DNA of 64,000 nt, taken from positions 310,001 through 374,000 of the forward strand of contig BPQB01000023.1 in assembly GCA_019973155.2 (NCBI GenBank), read 5' to 3'. Positions within the stretch are counted from its first letter, which is position 1. Every line of letters begins with the position of its first letter. This document shows positions 21,281 through 31,334 of this stretch, in pieces. Under the pieces are notes generated by a model. The model ran no database searches, was not told the origin of the DNA, and worked only from the letters and a program-made list of their open reading frames with translations. The position numbers were made by a program, and so were the translations under genes. Source of the DNA: Phanerochaete sordida. Its lineage: Eukaryota; Basidiomycota; Agaricomycetes; Polyporales; Phanerochaetaceae.

Positions 21281-23104
21281 TCGCAGCTCTCGGCCAGGGA
21301 CCGCGACCTGCTCCCAGGCGCGCCATCACCGAGAAGCTTACCAAACAGTCTTCTCGTCCCATACAGCGGGAAGCAAAGCGCGATTCCGGTGGGTTCGCTA
21401 TCCGAGAAGCGTGCAGGGAGGCGGCATGTTCGCTTGTTAAGCAGGAGCAGGGTCGCTTTTGGATACGACAACCTCTATGGATGGCGGGCTCTTTCGTCGA
21501 CCGCATCGTCGTGCACTGATCCGTCTAAAGCAGATAGTGGTGAGGCAAAATACGCGTCGCTCGTGCGGTGACTGGTTTGTAATTGCCGACACCACCGGGA
21601 TCGGCAGCGTCGCGCGAACTCCCGGGGTACGGCGACCTGCAAGGATGGCAAGGATGGCGAGCACGCTCGTCGACTGCACAGTCGTGCACCGATGCTGCCT
21701 AAAGCGGATCGTGTCGAGGCGGATGCGCGTCGCTGGTCGTACGTTGGCTGGTTTGTAATCGCCGACACCGTCGGGACTCGGGAATGCGCGGTGGCGGGCC
21801 ACTTTCCCGCACTCGACTGGCGTGCTCGACAGTCCATGCTTTGGGCTATACGCCCGTGCATTACGCAATCAACCTTGTGGCGAGAAGCTGCGATAAAAAA
21901 CTGCACCTTACCGAGTGGGCGCGTTCACGTAGAATGAAGCGAGACACCAACTTGACGCGAACGCGACGTCGTGAAGTGCACGGGCACGCCATAGAGTGTG
22001 ACAGATAGAACGGGATCGCTGCTGTCTAGATGCATATACGAAGGACGAACCACAGCGCAAGAAAGATGCAACATGGTGCAACCTGTCGTCGTAGGTGTAT
22101 CAAATTAAAGTTCTGGATGGAAGGAAACACTTACTGTGACCGAGTACTGTGTGTCTCGTCTATATCAAGAGCCAGCAGCCACAGATCAACGAAGAGTCAT
22201 GAGCTGCGACGTCAGCAGCACTGCAGTTGAACACCACTGAAGCGGCTCGTTTCGGCGAATATCGCCTTGCCCGGGTTTCAGTCCAAATGAACCTCTTGGA
22301 GGAGGCATCGCGTGACGAGTGTAGCTTCGCTCCGCCATCCTAGCCAGCAAAGCTTGTTTAAACGAATTATGGGCAGCCTGACGGCCTCTAGCATATCCGG
22401 CAGGTCGTCGAAGATGAGAGAGAAGGACAGGCGCCGTCCCGCCGCGCGTCAAATACAGAAGTAGTGCGGGAGAGCGCCCGAAAACTGCAGCTGTCGCAAA
22501 GCACTAGTTTTGCACACATTGATGGAAGAAGCCCAAGAGTACGCCAACCGAATTGCTGACATAGACCTCAGCTAAGAACGGTGGCGAAAGGGGGGATTAG
22601 TGTCCGGGCCCCTTGACACGCATCTTGCTAAGTCAAAAGCTTGTTGCATTTCCTCAGGACTCACCACGTCTTTCCATAGAATTTCAGTCGACTCCTCGCA
22701 TACATACTATACCCTGGACTTTAAGAAACACACCTGACAAAGGAGCCCACTCTTCGAGGTCATTGAGTATCTTGCGGTCAGCGTCGAATGTTTGACGGCC
22801 GCACCTCTCCAGGGCAGGTGCAGTCTCCCTGACGGAGACCCTATTGAGGCAGTCGATGATAGTCGATCGACTTTGGAATGTGAATCATAGACGGTTCGGC
22901 GCGAAGGCAGTTTCGAAGCGTCCAAACTCCGACAGCATCGTGGCGTCGTGCAGCCCGCACGCAACGACTAGCGGCAGTCGGGCGTGAGTCTGGCGCGAAA
23001 TACGATTTTAATTGGCACTGCAACAATTGCACCGTTTAAACCTGAGTAGATTTGTTCATACTACACCGCTTCAGAAGCGTCTATATGGCTGACATTGTGA
23101 GGCA
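21281..23104. other. Long intergenic region between AKR copies D and E
   Basis: Mostly the upstream half of duplication unit 1 and, from about 22905, the start of unit 2. Two near-copies of a ~173-bp segment start at 21480 and 21653, each including a GGCTGG/ACTGG-TTTGTAAT-GCCGACACC stretch. No gene supported. Confidence 0.6.
21480..21825. repeat. Direct repeat, two ~173-bp copies
   Basis: Segments beginning GATGGCGGGC (21480) and GATGGCGAGC (21653) run in parallel: CTCGTCGACTGCA-like, CGTGCACYGAT, TAAAGCRGAT, then TTTGTAATYGCCGACACC. Only one copy is present in the equivalent place upstream of AKR copy E. Confidence 0.7.
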
Positions 23105-24292
23105 TTAGAAGAAATACTGATGCGAGACCGCGCCCTTCGTCTTCTTCCAGACATCCTCGCACGCCTGCACGACAGGCTCGGGCAAAGGGCCCTTCGCGCT
23201 GAAAGAAATTATGATGAGGAGCTCTTTCAAAGGAACACACGGCTAGTCCGCTCACCTGTCCGCAATAGCCCCGCGAAGCTGCTCCGTCTTGCTGACCGCA
23301 ATGACGACGCCGAGGTCTCCAGGCTGGAGCTTGCTGTGCCACTGCAGCCAGCGAAGGCCAACCTCGGTGAGCGTCAACCCATGCTCCTTCGCGACGTTCT
23401 TGAGTTCCGCGACGGCGGGCGCAGCGGGGTAGTAGCGGTTGGCGTACAGGAACGCGAACTGCCAGCCCGGGTCGAACTTCGAGAGCGAGCCCTCCGTGCC
23501 CGGCGCGAAGAAGCGGTCGGTGAGGTACCCGCCCGCGAGCGCCGAGTACGCGGCGAACCGGATGCCGAACTTGCGCAGGCACGGGAAGAGCTCTGCCTCG
23601 GGCAGCCGGTCGATCAGGTTGTACCCGCCCTGGTACACCGTGGGCTTCACGAAGCCGCGCCGCTCGGCGATGCCGACGATCTCGGCGACCTCCCAGGCGG
23701 CGTAGTTGCTGAGGCCGAATTCCTCGCTGTGTATCAAGGAACGTCAGGTGGGACTTCAATGCCAGAATAAACGGAAGACGGACAAGCCTCCGGCCTTGTG
23801 GATGGCATCGATAGCCTCGAGCGTCTTCTCAAAGGGAACGGTGCGGTCGGGCTTGTGCAGGTAGTAGACTCGAATCTTCTTGCCATTCAGCGCCTTCAAA
23901 CTAGCGTCGAAGGTCTCTTTGATCTTCTCTGGCAAGTGGTCGCCATCTTGTAAGGGGAAGTTCTTTGTGTCGATGCGCGCAGCTCCCCTGAGATCCAGGC
24001 TGCCGAGCAGCTAGATAGCTATGTGAGCTGGGATCAAAGGACGACAGGCAGTACACCGACCTCCTCTGACGTTCCGTCGCAGTAGAAGCGCGAGGTGTCG
24101 ATTCCGACGTGACCTTGGCCGAGCAAAGTGTCTATGAACTCTTGCACGAGGGCCGGGTCAGAGACACGGATATTGCTGGTGTTCGGATGTCCGAACTGGC
24201 CAGCTCCCTGAAGTCACGGCACCGTGTTAGCTTGCACTCTCTGATGTGTCGAGCCGTAGACTCACCAGGATGATGGGGATGCGAGTAGACAT
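23105..24292 (-). CDS. Aldo-keto reductase (AKR7-like), copy E
   Basis: Five exons: 24292-24266, exon 2 of about 144 nt, 24010-23784, about 23727-23256, and a last exon ending at 23105. Product about 321 aa. First exon MSTRIPIIL identical to copy D; exon 2 starts GAGQFGHPNTSNIRVSD. Tetrad: GIDTSRFY, RIDTK, YYLHKPD. Cofactor motif EFGLSNY. Ends VSHQYFF. The frame is open and the active site intact, so the duplicate is probably functional. The few replacements in the substrate-side segment after AAYS/AAYTPLAGGYL (SALAGG here) might tune specificity; this is inference. Confidence 0.87.
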
Positions 24293-24370
24293 TGAAAAAA
24301 AACTAGAACGGCTGAGATACTAGAGAAAGGACGGGAGACACGGTGAGGAAATTTGAGCGAGGGTATTTGT

Positions 24371-24380
24371 TTATATCTCT
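24371..24380 (-). promoter_or_regulatory. TATA-like element of AKR copy E
   Basis: TTATATCTCT about 80 bp upstream of the ATG, matching copy D. Confidence 0.45.
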
Positions 24381-26016
24381 TCGCGGGTCTCGTTCCGGAA
24401 TAGCGACATGCCTGCCAGCCTCCAGGTGTGGCCTCGCCGAAGAGCTTACCAAATGAATATCTCGTCTTCAACAGCGAGAGATAAACTGTGCAACCCGATG
24501 GGACTGTTATCCAAGAAGTGTGATGGAGGCGGCCCGTCTGCTTGCTAAGCAGAGGCAGCGTCGCCCTCAGGGCGGGGCGACCAGTATGGATTGCGAGCTT
24601 GCTCGTCGACTGCACCGTCGTGCACCGATGCTGCCCAAAGCGGATAGCATCGAAGCAGGACCGCGCCGCCGCGTCGTGAGCCCTGCTTCGTTCAGTTGTT
24701 TGTAATCACCGACATTGTCGGGAATGCGAGGGGGCGGGCAACGCTCGCGCACTCGACTGGCAGGCGGGCTTGAGGCTGCACGCTCGGACATTACGCGATT
24801 GACGTTGTGGCGGGAAGCAGCGACAGAGCACTGTGCCTTGCTGAATGGTCGCGTTGGCGGGCTGAGTGCCAGGCAGAGCGCGAGACGCCAGCGTGACATG
24901 AAGAGGACGTCGTGAAGCCCGCGAGCACAACTCCGGGTATAGCAGATAGAGGATGCTCGCTGCTGTCTAGATGTCCGCGCTGAGAGCGCAGGGCAGCGCA
25001 AGGGGGATGCGACATTGTACAACCTGTCGTGGTGGGTGTGTCAAACTGAGGTTCTAGGTAGTGAGGAAAGACTCACCGGCACTCGGACGTTATGGATCTC
25101 GTCTTTATCAGAGGCCAACAACCGCACGAACAAAGTGTATTGATAAGCTGCGATGTCAGCACATTGCGCTATGCAGCACAGTACTGCCATTAACCCCAGT
25201 TGAAGCGGGTGATTTCGGCGAATATCACCTTGTTCCACTTGAAGTACCTATACGCCGTTCCAAGGAGGCATCGCGCGTCGAGAGCGAACCTACGTGGTTA
25301 TCCCGGCACATAAAGCCCATAGAGCGAGTAATATGCGCCAATAGGTCCTGCAGCTCGACAGATACGTCGGAGAAGACGACAGAGCGGGAAAGAGTAAAAG
25401 AGGCGCCGTCCCGACTCCCGACGCTGCGCGGCGCGCGCCAAATGCGAGCAGGTGGGCGGGACAACGCCCAAACTGCGGTCGCAAAACCTGAGTCTCGCAT
25501 GGATGCATAGGTTCAAGCATACGTAGACGTGGAACTGCAGAAGATGAGAAGCTAGAGGTCTCGTGAATGCTCCAGGAGCATTGGGAGCTCTGAATGGTAA
25601 CATTCAACGACGCGATGACGCTCTAGCGAGAAACCTGCTGACATTCTAGCATTGGCAAGGAAATGGCACGCAGAAGTAATCGACTTTCATAATAAATGGT
25701 GGGCGCACACGAGGCAATTATTGGTGTAGAGATATTAGACAACTACATTCAAGTCGTACCCATAGACAATTAGAAATAGCATTGCAGGAAACGTGGCGCA
25801 AGGGTCCCATGAAGTAGTAGACTTGAAGCAGAAGACGCATATGCTAGAAATACAGGGGGTCATTATATACGATGATGAGAGGATTATGAGGTGTGTATGA
25901 TATGCGATGATTACGTGAACGTCGTTAGGTCGTAAGATGACTTTCTACTCGACCGTCAGCATTGACAGGAGGCTAAAGAGAGAGGGTGCGCACTGTAAGG
26001 GTCATGCAGTAGGGCA
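24381..26016. other. Long intergenic region upstream of AKR copy E
   Basis: To about 25445 this is the upstream half of duplication unit 2. Beyond that the DNA is AT-richer with no clear gene. Confidence 0.6.
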
Positions 26017-26307
26017 TTAGAGGGAGATGTTTGATGACCATGGCGAGGCAGACGACGAAACACGACCATCTGCTGGCGCAGTACTGAAGTCAAAGCTGTT
26101 TCGCTGCTGCACAGGGTTGAATACGCGTCCCCGGGGACAGAGCGGTGTAGGACGCACCGAAGACACATTCGAGTTCGTTGGCGACAGATCCACCATGCCG
26201 ATCTCGATGACCTTCTCCTGCTTGCTCTCTGCGGGCACGAGCGGCGTCCGGAAGAGGAGACGAATGGTCTGCGACCAGGAGCCACCAGAAAGTCTTGAAG
26301 CGGTCAT
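26017..26307 (-). CDS. Small hypothetical protein
   Basis: A 96-residue open frame from an ATG in good context (CAAACATGA) at 26307. It begins MTASRLSGGSWSQTIRLLF and is rich in Ser and Pro, with FRTPLVPAESKQEKVIEIGM and NPVQQRNSFDFSTAPADGR. No signal peptide or membrane helix. Not recognised. It might be a real short gene or a chance frame; the surrounding DNA is otherwise gene-poor. Confidence 0.3.
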   Translation of the reverse strand: MTASRLSGGSWSQTIRLLFRTPLVPAESKQEKVIEIGMVDLSPTNSNVSSVRPTPLCPRGRVFNPVQQRNSFDFSTAPADGRVSSSASPWSSNISL

Positions 26308-26941
26308 GTTTGGGGGTTGTGAGGAGGTATGTACAAAGCACGCTGCGGGGGGTGGTGGTCGCGGTGCAGAGGCGGGAGGGCAACCGCTTGCTGGCGCGGG
26401 GGTAGATATAGGCCAGGCCTGAGACCGGTCGCTTGCTGGCAGGGTGGGCCAGCGGGCGCACCCCGAAAGAGGCGAGAGCTGCCGCTTGACGTCACCCCCC
26501 TCACCCACTCGGCTCCCGGCGCGGTCCTACCCGGACCCCGAATACCTCAAACCGTCGCTCAGTCCACTTCCACATACCAAGACCTTCCGCAGGCTGTGCG
26601 TATAGCATGCACCGCATATCACTCAGAATACAAAATCTTATCTATCCTGAAAGACCAGTACACAAGACAATCCTTTCTGTAGCTTCCTGTGCATGTCACC
26701 TAGACCTCGGCTGACCAGCTCTAGCTCAATTGAGTACTACCCCACCGCGGTATCAACGCCTGCAGCATCTATTCTTACCCACAAACCAGACCTCCTCTAT
26801 TCCCGATGACATTGAGCTGTCTTGTGGCACGTAGCGGACATTGGATATGTAGGACCGTGATAGACTCACAGCAAGGACGCTCTGGGTGCGCATGACACTT
26901 ACCCATGCCAGAGACTCGGATCCTGTGCGCGAAGTCGCCTA
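26308..26941. other. Intergenic
   Basis: Contains the upstream region of the small hypothetical frame. No other gene seen. Confidence 0.5.
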
Positions 26942-27060
26942 TCAGTAAAGCTTATGATCCGGCAGTACAGTTAGAATTAGAGCCGACATCGAGCGCCGCG
27001 TCTTCTGCCAGGTAGCCTCGCATGCCCCGACTGCGGGACCCATGAACGGTCCAAAGTTCA
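26942..27060 (-). pseudogene. Decayed 3' end of an aldo-keto reductase gene
   Basis: The frame reads GPFMGPAVGACEATWQKTRR and then diverges before a stop at 26942. It parallels the last exon of copy F (GPLPEPVVQACEDVWTKTKG), sharing GP, V, ACE, W and KT in register and keeping the strand. Nothing like the upstream AKR exons is found next to it, so it is a remnant left by duplication or deletion in the array. Confidence 0.5.
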
Positions 27061-27253
27061 GGTTGACGCATGTGTCAGCCCAGCGCGCATTGAACACATC
27101 GTCGCCGCGAGACCCTCGCCCGTTGACCAGTGCTTGCGCGGCGTGAGTGTGGCGGCCGTCTTCCAGGACTACGCAAGGAATTCCAACAATTCATGACATT
27201 TTTGCAACTATATCCGGCGTACGATTGATCGGCTAAACGAGAGCGGAATAAGA

Positions 27254-28446
27254 TCAAAAGAAGTATGTGTGCGAGATCTTTCCCTTGGTTTTCGTCCAGA
27301 CATCCTCGCAAGCCTGAACGACGGGCTCGGGTAGAGGGCCTTTCGCACTACATAACACCTTGATCAGAGATCATACCATGACGAGATAGAATTGCTTACC
27401 TATCGGCCAAGGTCGTCCGGAGGTGCTCTATCTTGTTCGCACCGACGACGACGCCGTGATCGCCAGGCTGCAGCTTGCTGTGCCACTGCAGCCAGCGAAG
27501 CGCAACCTCGGTGAGCGTGAGCCCATGCGCGTGCGCGACCTCCCGGAGCTCCGCGACGGCGGGCGCGCCGGGGAAGTAGCGGCTCGTGTAGAAGGACGCG
27601 TGCGCCCAGAAGCGCGCGTCGAACTTCGACGGCAGCGCGGCGCCGCTGCCGGGCAGCGCGAACTGCTCGGTGAGGAAGCCCGACGCGAGCGGCATGTACG
27701 CGGCGTACGCGAGGCCGAGCTTGCGCAGGCACGGGAAGAGCTCGGCCTCGGTGAGCCGGTCGAGCAGGTTGTACACGCCCTGGTAGACGGTGGGCTTGAT
27801 GAAGCCGCGCCGCGCGCAGATGCCGACGATCTCGGCGACCTCCCAGGCGGCGTAGTTGCTGATGCCGAACTGCTCGCTGGAAGTTAAGAAACGTCAGGGG
27901 AGCACACGGGCAGTGGGTTAAAGGGGAGACGCACAAGCCTCCGGCTTTGTAGAGATCGTTGATTGCCTCCAGAGTCTCCTCGTACGGGACGCTGCGGTCG
28001 GGCTTGTGCAGGTAGTAGACACGAATCTTCTTGCCGTTCAGCGCTTTCACAGTGGCTTCGAAGGTCTCCTTGAGCGTGACTGCAGAGTGACCGCCTGGCT
28101 GCATTGGCCAGTTCTTCGTGTCCACACGTCCTACGTCCCTGAAATCCAGGCGGCCTACAAGCTTGCGAATCATGTTTGAGAGGAAAAAAGTAGGAAAAAA
28201 AAGCTTTACACGCACCTCTTCTGACGTGCCCCCCGCGTAAAAGCGCGCGGTGTCAATGCCGACTTGTCCGTTGCTGAAGAACACATCGACCAGCTCTTGC
28301 ACCGCAGTGAGGTCAGTGACCCGCACGCCGCTAGTGTTTGGAGCACCGAACTGGGCCGCTCCCTACGACGAGAGATGCTTTCATTAGTCTGCCCATCTCG
28401 CAAAGACCGTAATACTCACGAGAAGCAAGGGAATTCGGGTAGACAT
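27254..28446 (-). CDS. Aldo-keto reductase (AKR7-like), copy F
   Basis: Five exons with the array's intron positions: MSTRIPLLL first exon (28446-28420), exon 2 from GAAQFGAPNTSGV to GGTSEE, exon 3 LVGRLDFRDVGRVDTK to KAGG, exon 4 EQFGISNYAAWEV to LADR, and a last exon SAKGPLPEP to SHTYFF, ending at 27254. About 322 aa. Tetrad intact: GIDTARFY, RVDTK, YYLHKPD. The cofactor motif reads FGISNY rather than FGLSNY. The second intron is longer than in other copies. The furthest member of the array and the most separated, with a decayed AKR end 200 bp downstream. Confidence 0.85.
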
Positions 28447-28510
28447 CTACGACGACAAGATAAGGGAGTGGGATGTGCCAGTGGATAAGCAAAACGAACG
28501 CGGATGGTGC

Positions 28511-28519
28511 ATTATATAC
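28511..28519 (-). promoter_or_regulatory. TATA box of AKR copy F
   Basis: ATTATATAC about 66 bp upstream of the ATG of copy F. Confidence 0.5.
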
Positions 28520-29823
28520 TCTCTGGTGCCCTCTCGTTGCGACACAGATGTTCTCGTCGATCGACCAGCAGCGTGCTGCTTTTCGCAGGGTAGAGCCCGG
28601 TGCACTCTCCCGACGGGGTCGCCAACCGAGGCATACTGGCCTACTTCGTAAGCGCAGATAGCGTACTCACGTCGCGCTTCACATTGTCGCGAGCTCCTTC
28701 GCTAGAAGAAGGAGGATAAACACCGATGAACTCGGTTTTGTGAGTTCGGAATCGCCGACACCGTCGGGACTCGGGACTGCGGTGACCTATGTGCTGGATT
28801 AACCTCTTCCATGGGTAGGTCTTCACCTGCGCTCCCGTCAGCGTCGGCCTCGGGGAGAGTATCTCTGCACAAAAATTGCCCGAGTCGCATGCCAAAGGAA
28901 TTGATAGCGACCAAGAAGTTCATACCGGCAGCATAAGCCTATGGAACACCACTTCGGCATACAATGCCGAGCCGCGAGGTGAAGAGGCGCTATTTCTGGC
29001 TCGTCCCACGACTGAGAGCAGCTTCAACTACACAAATTATACCAAGCAGGATATCTTTAGTTTAAGCTATGGTGCTGCGATAAGTGGAACATCTTACTGT
29101 GCATTTCAACGGGTCGGAATTTGAGACTGGCTTGGTTGCAGCGGTGGCGAATAGACCAGGTTGCGTTTACAAGGCGATATTGGTGAAAGTAGCATCGTTT
29201 AGAGGTCAAGTCTACAGCAGCATCGCACAGAAAATACTGTGTCAAAGTGCTCCGTCACAAGAAGTCGGCGAGTACACCGGAGAAGACGAGAGAGCAGGAC
29301 AGAGCACGAAAGCGCCGTCCCGCCACGCGCCAAATGTGGGGCAGAGGCGCATCACGTTCATCGCTCCTGCCCGATTCGGCGCCCAAGCGCCCAAAGCGTC
29401 CCGATCCGGCAGACGCCCCCCGAGTCGTCAACACCCAGCAAATCCCCCGTCAAGGCCGGCATTCCTCAAGGTGAGCCCCCATTCTTGCTGTGCGGTGCTG
29501 CAGAAATGCTGCTGGGACGTCCTGGGAGCCGTGCGGAGCGGTATGATGGCGGTATGCGGGTGGATGGCGCGAGGAGGGGGTGGATGACTTGGGCGGGCGG
29601 CGGATGAGGTGCGGGAAAGGTGGGAGAGGGCCGGCTGCTTCGTTCGATAAGCTGGAGCATATCGCCTTCTTGGACACTGCCGACCATGAAGATCCAACCT
29701 CGTAACTCTGGACCGACCAGTACCGCTCTCTGCCATTCCCTCCAGGAGTCCCAGACAGCGCACTTTCTGCAGCCGCCAGTCACCTACCTGAAACAGAGCT
29801 AACCGTCCGTTTCTCAGACTAAA
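28520..29823. other. Intergenic between AKR copy F and uL23
   Basis: About 28730-29335 holds a third, partial copy of the AKR-upstream repeat (GCCGACACCGTCGGGACTCG near 28754 and GCGCCGTCCCG near 29310). The remainder should hold the uL23 promoter. Open frames on the minus strand have no family support. Confidence 0.55.
28730..29335. repeat. Partial third copy of AKR-upstream repeat
   Basis: Shares the GCCGACACC and GCGCCGTCCCG landmarks, in the same order, with the regions upstream of AKR copies D and E. Confidence 0.55.
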
Positions 29824-30504
29824 ATGGCCAGTGCAAAGACTCAGAAGGCCAAGGCTGGCAAGGGTGCGCTTTGTCCTCGTTTGCTCGTCCGCGCAGATCC
29901 TGAAGTTTTGTGCTGCAGCCTCCGACTCCAAGGCCAAGGCCGCGAAGAAGGCTGCTCTTGCGGGCACCAACTCCCAGGCCCAGCGCAAGAAGCGCACCTC
30001 GGTCACCTTCCACCGCCCCAAGACCCTCCGCCTTGCGCGCACCCCCCGGTACCCCCGCAAGTCTGTCCCCCATGTGCCACGGATGGACCAGTTCAGGACG
30101 ATTGTCTCGTGCGTGCGCTTTTGTCTAACGAGGCGAAAATAATGTTAATCGTGATTCTAGGCCACTGAACACTGAGTCCGCGATGAAGAAGATCGAGGAG
30201 CACAACACCCTCGTCTTCATTGTTGACATCCGCTCCAACAAGCGTCAGATCAAGGACGCTGTCAAGAAGCTGTACGACGTTCAGGCCGCCAAGGTCAACA
30301 CCCTTATCCGGTGAGCTACTCTACCGCGAAAGTGAAAATTGACATACTAAGCGCCCTCGAATAGGCCGGACGGCAAGAAGAAGGCGTACGTGCGGTTGAC
30401 CGCTGACCACGACGCGCTCGACGTCGCGAACAAGGTCAGTCGTTTTCTGGTCTTTGGAATGTAACTCAAGCTAATTACCCCTCGTGCAGATCGGTTTCAT
30501 CTAA
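29824..30504 (+). CDS. RPL25: 60S ribosomal protein uL23 (yeast L25 / human L23a)
   Basis: Five exons (29824-29863, 29919-30108, 30161-30310, 30365-30434, 30490-30504) give 154 aa. uL23 binds 25S rRNA at the peptide tunnel exit and is the docking site for nascent-chain factors. The N-terminal extension is Lys/Ala-rich (nuclear import and rRNA binding). The fold follows with [58 protein letters not shown] and the C-terminal [12 protein letters not shown]. The final exon encodes only IGFI and the stop. Length and motifs are normal for a fungal uL23. Confidence 0.96.
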
Positions 30505-31334
30505 ACCACTCGCTCTTCGTTCTGGGAACGCCTCCTTCGCCCTGGGTCTATCCTTATGCTGTCCGCCCTGTCGTCTTTGCACTGCACTATATCTCACGCC
30601 TTGTATGATTTCACCATGCCATTAAGTCTGAAGCGATATGCTGCTGGTGGGATGTATGTACCATGGGAGCGAATGCAAGGAGGTCCGAACTGGAGACGCG
30701 TTGGCAGGTCAATTAGCAAATTACCAGACAAATGACGGCGAGAAGATCCAAACTGGAGGCGCAGCAGTGCACTGCATTGACGTCTGTATGATGAGGACTT
30801 TGTGATGGAAGGTCTTCCGAGCGAGTTTGAGGCCGTGCCATGGTGATGGCCTCTCCGTGCGCGCTTGGCCCGCCCGACGCCCGCTGCCTCATTTCCGTCG
30901 CTGTCGTCGTCGTCGCCGCCGCCGCCGCAGTCGTCAATGTTCTTTGCAGAACCTTGCAGCATGGCGGGCCAAATTTATTCATCACCTGTTGCCATCCGCC
31001 AGAGAGCAGATGAGAGGCCTAGGTCACATCCAATTCTGATGAGCCCCAAACAAGAACAAACGCGGGGGCGTCGCCCGCTCTCTCGCGCCTGTTTCACTTG
31101 CCGACTCCCTTCACCTTCCCCTCGAAATAATTTATTCCTGGGTTCTCCTTCACCTCCACTCTGCCCACCATAGCAGCACCACGCTCTTTCGACTTCTGGC
31201 GGACCACATCCCTGCGTCTCGCCGTCCTCGCTTTGCAGCAATAGCCACCTCGGTCTCCATCTGTTACCACACAGCGACCACCGCCATCTCGTCCTAACAT
31301 CTCGCCCGCCTGTGCAGGCCGCTCTCGTCTATCC
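30505..31334. other. Intergenic between uL23 and MSB2
   Basis: 830 bp with the uL23 3' region and the MSB2 promoter and leader. A GTCGTCGTCGCCGCC triplet-rich stretch lies near 30905. No gene seen. Confidence 0.6.

Larger units (their letters stand above)
19820..22455. repeat. Tandem duplication unit 1 (AKR copy D with both flanks)
   Basis: Collinear with 22905-25445. Landmarks are displaced by a near-constant distance: stop codons 20009/23105, ATGs 21192/24292, TTATATCTCT 21271/24371. Farther upstream the offset drops by about 155 bp because this unit carries an internal duplication of about 173 bp. Homology covers coding, intron and intergenic DNA, so this is a segmental tandem duplication. 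Confidence 0.8.
22905..25445. repeat. Tandem duplication unit 2 (AKR copy E with both flanks)
   Basis: Partner of 19820-22455. Shared intergenic landmarks include AAGCTTACC/GAGCTTACC near 24440, GCTTGCTAAGCAG near 24540, the GCCGACA(C/T) motif near 24708, and GGCGCCGTCCCG near 25403. Confidence 0.8.

Noticed and set aside
20009..27270. AKR copies D-F also end in -FF, suggesting a link with the -VFF mini-peptides
   Set aside because: The AKR tails read SH(Q/T)YFF within a conserved enzyme exon and share nothing else with the Ala/Ser-rich mini-peptides. The resemblance is most likely chance.
29428..30060. 210-codon minus-strand frame overlapping the uL23 5' end
   Set aside because: It is antisense to the first exons of a certain ribosomal protein gene and lacks any family features.
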